Below, one piece after another: positions 46,492-54,257 of a stretch of 64,000 bases of DNA. The notes under the pieces are model-generated. The model was not told where the DNA came from and searched no databases. It was given only the letters and a program-made list of their open reading frames with translations. The first letter of the stretch is position 1. The number at the start of each line of letters is the position of its first letter. The DNA is taken from the NCBI RefSeq assembly GCF_014191255.1, contig NZ_JACHWH010000003.1, forward strand, positions 67,501 through 131,500, read 5' to 3'. The translations under genes and the position numbers were made by a program. Source of the DNA: Amycolatopsis bartoniae. GTDB taxonomy: Bacteria; Actinomycetota; Actinomycetes; Mycobacteriales; Pseudonocardiaceae.

Positions 46492-47969
46492 GCGAAGTCC
46501 TCCGGGAAGTGCAGCAGCGCGCTGCGCACGGGGTTGGGGGTGAGGCCGCCCATCGCGCACAGGGAGCCGTCGGTCATGAGTTCACACAGGTCGTTCAGCA
46601 GCGCGAGGTTGCCGTCGACGTCCTGCCCGGCGACGATCCGGTCGATCACCTCGACCCCGCGCACCGAGCCGACGCGGCACGGCGTGCACTTGCCGCACGA
46701 CTCCTCGGCGCAGAATTCCATCGCGAAACGGGCCATCTTCGCCATGTCCACGGTGTCGTCGAACACCACGATGCCGCCGTGCCCGAGCATCGCGCCCGCG
46801 GCCGCGAACGCCTCGTAGTCCATGGGCAGATCCAGTCGCGTGGCGGGCAGGTAGGCGCCGAGCGGGCCGCCGACCTGCACCGCGCGCACGGGACGGCCGG
46901 AACGGGTGCCACCTCCGTAGTCCTGCACCAGCTCGCCGAGCGTGATGCCGAAGGCGGTTTCGAAGATCCCGCCGCGCGCGATGTTGCCGGCCAGCTGGAA
47001 GACCTGGGTGCCCCGGGAACGGCCCGTGCCGAGGTCGCGGTAGCTCGTGGCGCCGTCCGCGAGGATGGCGGGGACGGACGCCAGGGTGAGCACGTTGTTC
47101 ACGACGGTCGGCTTGCCGAACAGGCCGGTGATCGCGGGAATGGGCGGTTTCGCGCGGACCATGCCGCGTTTGCCCTCCAGGCTTTCCAGCATCGACGTCT
47201 CTTCGCCGCAGATGTACGCGCCCGCTCCGACGCGGACGAAGAGGTCGAAGCTCAGGCCGGTGCCCAGGATGTTCTTCCCCAGCCAGCCCGCTTTCCTGGC
47301 TTCGCCGATGGCCTGCGTCATCGTGCGGACGGCGTCGGGATATTCGGAGCGGACGTAGAGGTAGCCCTCGGCGGCGCCGACCGCGTACGCGGCGATCGTC
47401 ATGCCCTCGATGAGCGTGAAGGGGTCGCCCTCCATGAGCATCCGGTCGGCGAACGTGCCGCTGTCGCCCTCGTCGGCGTTGCAGCAGACGAACTTCTGGG
47501 CGTCCGGGGTCTCGGCGACCGTTTTCCACTTGATTCCGGCGGGAAAGCCCGCACCACCGCGGCCGCGCAGGCCGGATTCGGTGACTTCCTCGATGGTGTG
47601 CGCGGGTGGTTGAGAAAGCGCTTTCCGCAACCCCGCGAGCCCGCCGTGTGTCTCGTAGTCCGTTGTGGACAGTGGGTCGACGACGCCGACCCGCTTGAAG
47701 CACAGCCGGGTCTGGGCGCGCAGCCACGGCAGGTCCTCGACGAGTCCCTGGCAGAGTTCCTCGTTCCGGAGGATTTCCGGGGCCGCGTCGGGGGTGACGG
47801 GCCCGTAGCCGACGCGGCCTTCCGGTGTCTCCACTTCGACGAACGGTTCGAGCCACAACATGCCGCGGGAACCGGTGCGCACCACGGTGGCGTGGGGTTC
47901 GAGCGCCGCGGCGACGGCGTCCGCGCCGACGGAGCGGGCGGCCGAGTCACCGGGGACGTAGACCTTCAT
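46488..47969 (-). CDS. fdsB: NAD+-dependent formate dehydrogenase beta subunit (NuoF-like)
   Basis: Diaphorase subunit, 493 residues. An N-terminal thioredoxin-like extension (MKVYVPGDSAARSVGAD) is followed by the FMN/NADH-binding core (GLRGRGGAGFPAGIKWKTV, CCNADEGDSGTFADR, AYICGEETSMLESLEGKRG) and the [4Fe-4S] motif ESCGKCTPCRVG. It carries electrons from FdsA to NAD+. ATG 47969 overlaps the fdsG stop by four bases. Confidence 0.94.
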   Translation of the reverse strand: MKVYVPGDSAARSVGADAVAAALEPHATVVRTGSRGMLWLEPFVEVETPEGRVGYGPVTPDAAPEILRNEELCQGLVEDLPWLRAQTRLCFKRVGVVDPLSTTDYETHGGLAGLRKALSQPPAHTIEEVTESGLRGRGGAGFPAGIKWKTVAETPDAQKFVCCNADEGDSGTFADRMLMEGDPFTLIEGMTIAAYAVGAAEGYLYVRSEYPDAVRTMTQAIGEARKAGWLGKNILGTGLSFDLFVRVGAGAYICGEETSMLESLEGKRGMVRAKPPIPAITGLFGKPTVVNNVLTLASVPAILADGATSYRDLGTGRSRGTQVFQLAGNIARGGIFETAFGITLGELVQDYGGGTRSGRPVRAVQVGGPLGAYLPATRLDLPMDYEAFAAAGAMLGHGGIVVFDDTVDMAKMARFAMEFCAEESCGKCTPCRVGSVRGVEVIDRIVAGQDVDGNLALLNDLCELMTDGSLCAMGGLTPNPVRSALLHFPEDFA

Positions 47970-48430
47970 CGGGCCGCCGTTTCCGTCGCGAGGACCGTGT
48001 CGAGCCGGGCGGGGTCGAGGTGCCCGTAGAGGCGGCCGTTGACCTGCGCGGCGGGGCCGAGGGCGCAGTTGCCGAGGCAGAAGACCTGCTGGAGGGTGAC
48101 CTCGCCGTCGGCGGTGGTCTGGCCGAGCTTGATGCCGAGGACCTGTTCGGCGTGGGCGACGAGCCGCTCGGCGCCCACGGACTGGCACGCCTCGGCGCGG
48201 CACAGGCGGACGGTGGTGCGCCCGGCGGGCTCGGCGCGGAAGTCGGCGTAGAACGAGACGACCCCGTGCACCTCCGCGCGGGAGAGGTTCAGCTCGGCGG
48301 CCAGGAGGGGGACGATCTCCTGGTCCACGCAGCTGAACTCGGCCTGGACGGCGTGCAGGACCGGCAGGAGCGCGCCCCGTTCCGCCCGGTGCGCGGCCAC
48401 GATCGCCCGCACTCGCTCCGCTGCGTCCAT
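47966..48430 (-). CDS. fdsG: NAD+-dependent formate dehydrogenase gamma subunit (NuoE-like)
   Basis: A 154-residue thioredoxin-like [2Fe-2S] protein with CRAEACQSVGAERL and VFCLGNCALGPAAQVNG (the four cluster cysteines), the NuoE/FdsG pattern. It is the first gene of fdsGBAD. ATG 48430 has GGAGG at the right distance. An 11-bp palindrome lies immediately upstream of that site, so transcription is probably controlled by a GntR-like or similar repressor not encoded in the window. No fdhD or fdsC accessory gene is present here. Confidence 0.93.
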   Translation of the reverse strand: MDAAERVRAIVAAHRAERGALLPVLHAVQAEFSCVDQEIVPLLAAELNLSRAEVHGVVSFYADFRAEPAGRTTVRLCRAEACQSVGAERLVAHAEQVLGIKLGQTTADGEVTLQQVFCLGNCALGPAAQVNGRLYGHLDPARLDTVLATETAAR

Positions 48431-48441
48431 CGCGTCGCCTC

Positions 48442-48452
48442 CATACTGTATG
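48442..48452. promoter_or_regulatory. CATAC-T-GTATG palindrome upstream of fdsG
   Basis: A perfect 11-bp palindrome directly upstream of the fdsG ribosome-binding site (minus strand reads CATACAGTATG). TACAGT within it could be the -10 element, so a bound repressor would block initiation. The spacing resembles GntR-family half-sites; the regulator is unknown. Confidence 0.5.
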
Positions 48453-48573
48453 CAGCAACGGTACGACGAGAGCCGCGGGAAGGGAAGCCCCTTCGCCGGG
48501 CCGCGTCCGTGGAGTGTCTTGCGGGTCCCGGCGGCGATCGGCGGGTTTTCGTCGAGCGGAAGGGGAATCGCCG

Positions 48574-49685
48574 TCAGTGGAAGTACGCGTAGTCCTCCAC
48601 CCAGTGGAAGCCCCGGCTGCGCAGGGGAAAGCTGTTCGGATCCACGCGGTCGAGGGTGATGGCGACCGGGTGGTCCCGCAGTTGGCCGGACAACAGCAGC
48701 CGGTCCGGGGTGGGGCGCTCGATGCGCAACTGCGCGAACGGCGGCCCGCTCGCGGCGAGCGTCAGCTCTCCCTGGGAGACGCGGGCACGCACGGGCACGA
48801 GATCCCCGTTCATCCGCTGGTAGGTCGCCGCCGTCCCGTCGTCGAAAACGAGCCGCTGCCAACGGTTTTCGTCGGTGGTCAGCGGCTGCACCGGTTGCCC
48901 GTCGAGGGTGAAGTCACGCACGTCCCAGATCCCGTACAGCTCGGATCCGCGGCTGTCGAGCTGCAGCTGCCAGCTCTCCCACCGGCCGGAAGCGACGCCC
49001 AGCACGACCCAGACGCAGACGGCCACCGGGAGCCAGCGTGCGAGGGGCACAGCAGCAGGTGCGCGGAAAGCAGCTTCTCCGGCACGTCGAACGTCAGGTT
49101 CAGCAGGACGACCTGAGCCATGCTCGCCACGCTCAACGCAGCCCCCAGCACGAGGGTGCGGGGCACGAACAGGAGCAGTCCCGCCACGGCTTCCACCGCG
49201 CCGAGCGCGATCTCGTACGGGTACGAGCTGCTGACCTGCATCTGCGTGGGCAGCACCTTGGCGAACCCGTACAACAACAGCTGCCCGCCCAGGCACACCC
49301 GCAGGAACAGCACGAACCACGCGTGCAGCCGGGGATGGGAGGCACGGCGGTCGAACGCCGTCCACACCGCGGCGACCACCACCGCCACCACCAGGAGGCA
49401 GCACACCAGCACCCAGATGGCGGTCTGGTCGCCGGCGCTGGAATCCCGGTGCACCACCGCGTCGACGCCGAAGAACGTCCTGCCCACCCAGCCGGTGACG
49501 GGATCCGTGAGTGACCTGAGCCCCGCCACGACGTCCCTGCGTGCCCACTGCGCCAGCGGGCCCAGTAGCGGTATCGGGACCGGTGCGACGAGCAGGCAGA
49601 ACAGGACGGAATAGCCGGCGCAGAACCGGAATGCGACCCGCGTCGCCGAATTCCAGCCTCTTTTCCCGGAAACGTCAACGGCCAC
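48574..49685 (-). pseudogene. DoxX-like membrane protein gene, broken by deletion/frameshift
   Basis: Read on the minus strand, the first frame from GTG 49685 gives a multi-helix membrane region (FCAGYSVLFCLLVAPVPI, AIWVLVCCLLVVAVVVAAVW, LHAWFVLFLRVCLGGQLLLY, LLLFVPRTLVLGAALSV) ending at KLLSAHLLL. Beyond about 49047 sense continues only in another frame: PLARWLPVAVCVWVVLG, then SELYGIWDVRDFTLDGQPV to the stop at 48574. From memory, relatives carry both parts in one polypeptide with a membrane stretch between, so a deletion with frame change is likely. A sequencing error is the alternative. Function of the family is unknown. Confidence 0.7.
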
Positions 49686-49777
49686 GAACGCCCCCAGAAG
49701 CGTGCGGTCACGATGGCAGCCGTTGCGACGCTAGTGACGCCTTTTCCGCTCCGTCAACGATTCGCCGTTGGACGCCC

Positions 49778-50557
49778 TTAGTTCGGCACTCCCAGTGGGG
49801 CCGTGGTGAACGGGCCGCCCACGTAGCGCGCCGCGTCGCCCGTCGGGGCCGGGTCGGTCAGTTCCGCGGCGAACTTCTCCGCGTCGTCCAGTGAGCGGTA
49901 GCCCAGGGCCTCCGCTTCGGCGAGGGAATAGATGCGCCGCGTGTTGTTCGAAACTCCCCAGATGACCCGGTAGCCTGGCGACGGGAACGTCAGGCACGCC
50001 TCGAACAACCGGCCCGCATCGTCCGGCGACAGCCACGTCGTCAGGCCCCGCACGCCCGGCGGCCGCTCGAAGCACGAACCGATCCGCACGCAGATCACGT
50101 CCATGCCGAACCGCGAGTGGTACAGACTGCCCAGCGCCTCGATCGCCGCCTTGCTGACGCCGTAGAACGTGTCCGGCCGCGTCGTCGACTCCGCCGGCAG
50201 CGCCTCCGTCACCTGCCGGAAGCCGACCGCGTGGTTGCTCGACGCCAGGATCACCCGCGGCACCCCGGCCTGCTGCGCCGCCTCCAGCACCACCTGCGAG
50301 CCGTTGATGTTGACGTCCAGCGTCTCGGCCCACGAGTTCTCGCGGCTGTGCCCGCCCAGGTGGATCACCGCGTCCACGTCCCGGCAGGCCGAAGCCATCA
50401 GCTCCCGGTCGGTCACCGAACCGGTCAGCACCTCGTCCCCGCCGTCCGGCTCCGGCGGCGTCACGTCGAGCAGCCGCAGCTCACGGCCGTCCCGCCGCAG
50501 CCGGGGGCGCAGGATGGTGGCGACGCCGCCCGCGGCGCCGGTGATCAGTACGCGCAT
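49778..50557 (-). CDS. udh: Uronate dehydrogenase
   Basis: Oxidises galacturonate or glucuronate to the aldarolactone using NAD+. The 259-residue short-chain dehydrogenase has LITGAAGGVATILRPRLRR, the pattern VIHLGGHSRENSWAETLDVN, ASSNHAVGF, the catalytic YGVSKAAIE and VRIGSCFERPPGVRGL TWLS-like region, all aligning with Pseudomonas syringae Udh (recalled sequence). GGAAGGAAGAGG precedes the ATG. It lies 19 bp after iclR on the same strand, so the regulator and enzyme form an operon. Confidence 0.88.
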   Translation of the reverse strand: MRVLITGAAGGVATILRPRLRRDGRELRLLDVTPPEPDGGDEVLTGSVTDRELMASACRDVDAVIHLGGHSRENSWAETLDVNINGSQVVLEAAQQAGVPRVILASSNHAVGFRQVTEALPAESTTRPDTFYGVSKAAIEALGSLYHSRFGMDVICVRIGSCFERPPGVRGLTTWLSPDDAGRLFEACLTFPSPGYRVIWGVSNNTRRIYSLAEAEALGYRSLDDAEKFAAELTDPAPTGDAARYVGGPFTTAPLGVPN

Positions 50558-50576
50558 CCTCTTCCTTCCCAGGGAT

Positions 50577-51365
50577 CTAACGGATTCCGGCCCGGCGCAG
50601 CTGCTGCCCGAGCTCCGCCGCGGCCTCCGCGAGCAGCTCGCCCACCTGCCGCGCCTCCTCGTCGCTGACCTGCCCGACCGGGAGCGAACAGCTCATCGCG
50701 TCCGTGCCCGGAATGCGGTACGGCACCACCGCCGCGACGCACCGCACGCCCGGCGTGCCCTCCTCGACCTCCCACGCGAACCCGCGCCGCCGCGTCGCCT
50801 CGCACTCGGCGAACAGCGCGTCGAGCGACGTGATCGTCCGCGGCGTCAAGCCCGGCAGCTCCCCGGGGAACAGCGCCGCGATCTCGTCCTGCGTCAGCTC
50901 CGACAGCAGCGCCTTGCCCAGCGCCGTCGCGTGCGCGGGCAGTGTCCGGCCCACGCGGGACACGAGGTGCGTGGAATGCCGCGACTCCCGCGTTTCGAGG
51001 TACACGACCTCGGTGCCGTTGCGCCGCGCGTAGTGCGCCGTGAACCCCGTGCGCTCGCGGATCGACTCCAGCGCCTGCGTCGCGAAGGGGATCGCCGGGT
51101 CGCGGTCGAGGTATGCCGTGCCGCAGATCAGCGCGCGCACGCCGAGCCGGTAGCGGGCCGTGCCGGGATCGGCCTCCAGCCAGCCGGCCTCGTACAGCGT
51201 GCGCAGCAACCCGTGCAGGCTGGAGCGGGGGAACCCGGTGCGGGCGTGCAGGTCCGACAGCGACAGCCAGGCGTCCTGCTCGGCGAAGGTCTCCAGGAGC
51301 TCGACCGTGCGCCGCGCGGACTTCACGCCCGCGGGCTCCGCCCCCGCCGCTGCCGGTTCCGCCAT
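50577..51365 (-). CDS. IclR family transcriptional regulator
   Basis: A 262-residue regulator with the N-terminal winged helix (SARRTVELLETFAEQDAWLS, HARTGFPRSSLHGLLRTL) and the C-terminal IclR effector domain (GTEVVYLETRESRHSTHLVS, ATALGKALLSEL). The ligand is probably a uronate or aldarate given its neighbours udh and a ketoglutarate semialdehyde dehydrogenase. It is divergent from the unknown gene at 51463, with candidate operators in the 97-bp gap. Confidence 0.92.
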   Translation of the reverse strand: MAEPAAAGAEPAGVKSARRTVELLETFAEQDAWLSLSDLHARTGFPRSSLHGLLRTLYEAGWLEADPGTARYRLGVRALICGTAYLDRDPAIPFATQALESIRERTGFTAHYARRNGTEVVYLETRESRHSTHLVSRVGRTLPAHATALGKALLSELTQDEIAALFPGELPGLTPRTITSLDALFAECEATRRRGFAWEVEEGTPGVRCVAAVVPYRIPGTDAMSCSLPVGQVSDEEARQVGELLAEAAAELGQQLRRAGIR

Positions 51366-51378
51366 GGATCCCCCTCCG

Positions 51379-51407
51379 TTGACTTGTGACTCCGCTCATA
51401 CTAGCGT
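51379..51407 (+). promoter_or_regulatory. Promoter of the unknown gene in the uronate cluster
   Basis: TTGACT (51379-51384), 17-bp spacer, TAGCGT (51402-51407). The predicted transcription start is near 51414, just upstream of the inverted repeat TTCGC-ATCA-GCGAA. Confidence 0.7.
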
Positions 51408-51419
51408 TTCCGGACGGCG

Positions 51420-51453
51420 TTCGCATCAGCGAAATCGTTCATGAATGTGAATT
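51420..51453. promoter_or_regulatory. Candidate IclR operators
   Basis: TTCGC-N4-GCGAA at 51420-51433 is a perfect inverted repeat just downstream of the predicted transcription start. It is followed by TCATGAATG-N2-AATT at 51439-51453, which recurs exactly at 52613-52627 upstream of the aldehyde dehydrogenase gene. Confidence 0.5.
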
Positions 51454-51462
51454 GGAGGCAGG

Positions 51463-52536
51463 ATGCGCGTCGTCGCGTACGCGTACCCGTGGGACGTCGC
51501 CACTCCCGGCTTCGTCGACCGCGTGCGGGAGCTGGGTGTGGACGAGGTGGCCGTCGCCGTCTCCTACCACTCCGCCCGCGCGGCGACGCCGTGGTCTCAC
51601 ACGGGTACCGCCGTGTACGCGCGCCATGCCGCCTTCTACCGTCCGGTGCGCGAAGGCGTGTGGGGGAAGCTCACGCCGGGCGTGCCGGACTGGACCGCTT
51701 CGCCGGACAGTGCGGGCGAAGCGGTCTCAGTGCTCAACGACGCCGGGATTCCGGCGGCCGCGTGGCTCGTGCTGACCCACAACTCCCTGCTGGGGCAACG
51801 CTTTCCCGAGCTGACCGTGCGGAACTGCTTCGGCGAGCGCTATCCGTGGGCGCTGTGTCCGTCGCACGAGGAGGTCCGCGCGTACGCGGCGACGCTCGTC
51901 GAGGAGGCGCTGGCCGGGCTCGACGTGTCCTCGGTGATCCTCGAAGCGTGCGGCCAGCTCGGCGCCGTGCACCAGTGCAGTCACGAGAAGACCGGCGCCG
52001 TGTGGTCGCCCGCGGTGGCGCGGCTGCTGTCGGTCTGCTGCTGCGACGCCTGTGGGCTTGCCGACAGCTTCCGCGACGACGTCCTCCGGCTGCTGGCCAC
52101 CGGTGACCTCACGACCGCCGACGACCCGGCACTGCGCGCGGAACTGCTGGAGCCGCGGCAGAAGGCGACCGACCTGTTGCGCCATGCGGTTCTGGCGAAG
52201 ATCTCCGCCCCCGTCACGCTGCACGCCGACCTCGATCCGTGGGCAACCGGCGCCCTTCCCGGGCTGACGCCGGGCGCCGCCGAAGAGGTCGCCACCGTGG
52301 TGCTGCCGTGCTGGCAGCCGGGCGAGGGCCTCGTCGCGGAAGCCCGGACTCGACTACCGTCGAAGGTGGGAATCGGCGCGTACGTCACCGCGTTGGGACC
52401 GGCGCCGGACCTGCGCGCGTACGTGGCAAGGCTTCGCGACGCGGGCGCGGACCAGGTGCACCTGTACCACCTCGGGCTCGCCGGGCCCGCTCGGTGGGCC
52501 GAACTCCACGGCGCCGTGGCGTCGGCCAGGGCCTAG
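51463..52536 (+). CDS. Unknown protein of the uronate cluster, possible TIM-barrel enzyme
   Basis: A 357-residue soluble protein I do not recognise by name. It begins MRVVAYAYPWDVATPGF. Repeated strand-helix units (VDEVAVAVSYHS, IPAAAWLVLTHNS, VSSVILEACGQ, APVTLHADLDPW, VGIGAYVTALGP, ADQVHLYHLGLAG) suggest a TIM barrel like those of glycoside hydrolases. Acid residues in ILEACG and the HADLD segment could be catalytic. A Cys-rich patch CCCDAC is notable. GGAGG precedes the ATG. It sits divergent from iclR-udh, so a step in uronate or polyuronide breakdown is likely (inference). Confidence 0.75.
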   Translation: MRVVAYAYPWDVATPGFVDRVRELGVDEVAVAVSYHSARAATPWSHTGTAVYARHAAFYRPVREGVWGKLTPGVPDWTASPDSAGEAVSVLNDAGIPAAAWLVLTHNSLLGQRFPELTVRNCFGERYPWALCPSHEEVRAYAATLVEEALAGLDVSSVILEACGQLGAVHQCSHEKTGAVWSPAVARLLSVCCCDACGLADSFRDDVLRLLATGDLTTADDPALRAELLEPRQKATDLLRHAVLAKISAPVTLHADLDPWATGALPGLTPGAAEEVATVVLPCWQPGEGLVAEARTRLPSKVGIGAYVTALGPAPDLRAYVARLRDAGADQVHLYHLGLAGPARWAELHGAVASARA

Positions 52537-52580
52537 GTATGTTTGAGGAGTGGCCTGCTTTGCGGTGCGGGTGGCGGAAC

Positions 52581-52665
52581 CTCAGCCGCCTTCTCGCTCC
52601 GGGATCTCTCACTCATGAATGCCAATTCACCACGTTCGAGCTGTCCTCGCGAGAAGGCGGCTGAG
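52581..52665. repeat. 17-bp perfect inverted repeat with 51-nt spacer
   Basis: CTCAGCCGCCTTCTCGC (52581-52597) and its exact reverse complement (52649-52665). The spacer carries TCATGAATG-N2-AATT at 52613-52627, the same motif as upstream of 51463, together with TGAAT-GCCA-ATTCA. It occupies most of the 202-bp gap before the aldehyde dehydrogenase gene. It could be a regulatory stem-loop or a small mobile-element remnant. Confidence 0.75.
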
Positions 52666-52697
52666 AACCCGCGGCGGTGCCGGTTGGCGGCCCACCG

Positions 52698-52716
52698 CAA
52701 GCGGCTCCGCCGCTTG
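52698..52716 (+). promoter_or_regulatory. Leader hairpin before the semialdehyde dehydrogenase gene
   Basis: CAAGCGGC-TCC-GCCGCTTG, an 8-bp stem with a 3-nt loop, ends 22 nt before the ATG at 52739 and is followed by AAAAGCTTGAAGG. Its GCGGCT can alternatively pair with AGCCGC of the upstream inverted repeat. Confidence 0.5.
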
Positions 52717-52738
52717 AAAAGCTTGAAGGAAGGGAAGC

Positions 52739-54175
52739 ATGGACACCGAGAACACCGAACTGGACCGCATCCTCGCCGCGGCGGCGCAGGCCGCGCCGGA
52801 GCTCGCGGAGTCGACCCCCGCGCAGCGGGCGGAGTGGCTGGCGGCGGTCGCCGACGCCCTCGCCGCGGCCGGTTCGGAGCTGGTTCCGCTCGCGGCACGC
52901 GAGACCCACCTGCCCGAGGCCCCGCGGCTCAAGGGCGAGCTGGCCCGCACCACGTTCCAGCTGCGCCTGTTCGGCGAGGTCCTGCGGGACGGCGCCTTCC
53001 TCGGCGCCACGGTGGACCACGCCGACCCCGACTGGCCGATGGGGCCGCGCCCCGACATCCGCCGCACGGTCGTGCCCATCGGGCCGACGCTCGTGTTCGC
53101 GGCCAGCAACTTCCCGTTCGCGTTCAGCGTCGCGGGTGGCGACACCGCGTCCGCGCTCGCGGCCGGCTGCCCCGTCGTTCTCAAGGCGCACCCCGGGCAC
53201 CCCGAGCTGTCGGCGAAGACCGGTCGCATCGTGCGTGAGGCGCTGCTCGCCGCGGGTGCTCCGGACGGCGTCTTCGACGTGATCTTCGGCGTCGAGCCCG
53301 GCGTCACCGCGCTGAAGGACCCCCGCATCGCCGCCGCGTCCTTCACCGGCTCGGTGCCCGGCGGGCGTGCGTTGTTCGACATCGCCGTGTCGCGGCCCAC
53401 GCCGATCCCGTTCTACGGCGAGCTGGGCAGCGTGAACCCGGTCGTCGTCACGCCGGGCGCGGTGCGCGAGCGCGGCGAGGAGGTCGCGAAGGGCTACGTC
53501 GGCTCGTTCACCCTCGGCGCCGGGCAGTTCTGCACCAAGCCCGGCCTGCTGTTCCTGCCCGAGGGCCACGGGCTGGACGCCACGCTGGCCGAGGCGGCCG
53601 GGGCCGTCGCGGCGCAGACCCTGCTGACCGACCGCATCGGCGAGGGCTACCAGTCCGGCGTGGCGCGGCTCAAGGAGCAGGCGGGCGTCACGGTGCTCGC
53701 CGCCGGTGACCCGCTCGCGCCGACGCTGCTGTCGGTCAAGGCCGCGGACTTCCTCAAGGCCGACGAGGTGCTGCGCAACGAGTGCTTCGGCCCGTCCTCG
53801 ATCGTCGTCACCTACTCGGGGCAGGACGAGCTGCTCGGCGTGCTCGGCGAGCTGGAGCCGGGGCTGACCGCGACGCTGCAGGCGGAGGAGTCCGAGGCCG
53901 AGGACGTGCGCCCGCTGCTGCCCGCGCTGACGCGCCTGGCCGGCCGCCTGCTGTGGAACGACTGGCCCACCGGCGTCACGGTCAGCTGGGCCCAGCAGCA
54001 CGGCGGCCCGTACCCGGCCACCACCGCGCCGACCACCACGTCGGTGGGCACGGCCGCGATCGAGCGGTTCCTGCGTCCCGTGGCGTGGCAGGGCTTCCCG
54101 GACGCGCTCCTGCCGCCGCCGCTGCAGGAGGCCAACCCCTGGCAGCTGCCCCGCCGCGTCGACGGCAAGCGCTGA
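52739..54175 (+). CDS. 2,5-dioxovalerate (alpha-ketoglutarate semialdehyde) dehydrogenase
   Basis: A 478-residue NADP+-type aldehyde dehydrogenase of the KGSADH group: LVFAASNFPFAFSVAGGDTA, CPVVLKAHPGHPE, FTGSVPGGRALF, catalytic Glu in YGELGSVNPVVV and catalytic Cys in GAGQFCTKPGLLF. It would oxidise alpha-ketoglutarate semialdehyde to alpha-ketoglutarate, the last step of oxidative uronate/aldarate breakdown, fitting udh and iclR nearby. The intermediate aldarate dehydratases are not in the window. GGAAGGGAAG precedes the ATG. Confidence 0.9.
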   Translation: MDTENTELDRILAAAAQAAPELAESTPAQRAEWLAAVADALAAAGSELVPLAARETHLPEAPRLKGELARTTFQLRLFGEVLRDGAFLGATVDHADPDWPMGPRPDIRRTVVPIGPTLVFAASNFPFAFSVAGGDTASALAAGCPVVLKAHPGHPELSAKTGRIVREALLAAGAPDGVFDVIFGVEPGVTALKDPRIAAASFTGSVPGGRALFDIAVSRPTPIPFYGELGSVNPVVVTPGAVRERGEEVAKGYVGSFTLGAGQFCTKPGLLFLPEGHGLDATLAEAAGAVAAQTLLTDRIGEGYQSGVARLKEQAGVTVLAAGDPLAPTLLSVKAADFLKADEVLRNECFGPSSIVVTYSGQDELLGVLGELEPGLTATLQAEESEAEDVRPLLPALTRLAGRLLWNDWPTGVTVSWAQQHGGPYPATTAPTTTSVGTAAIERFLRPVAWQGFPDALLPPPLQEANPWQLPRRVDGKR

Positions 54176-54188
54176 CGGATCGGTCACT

Positions 54189-54257
54189 CCGCGGAAGCCC
54201 GGGCCTTTCCCTCTGATTGACTGTCCTCATGGGAATCGTCACCCCGGGCTTCCGCGG
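54189..54257. promoter_or_regulatory. 15-bp inverted repeat flanking the start of the molybdoenzyme gene
   Basis: CCGCGGAAGCCCGGG (54189-54203) pairs exactly with CCCGGGCTTCCGCGG (54243-54257). The 39-nt loop holds the ATG at 54229; the right arm lies in codons 5-10. The left arm begins 13 nt after the upstream stop. It could end the upstream transcript or control translation. Confidence 0.65.
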
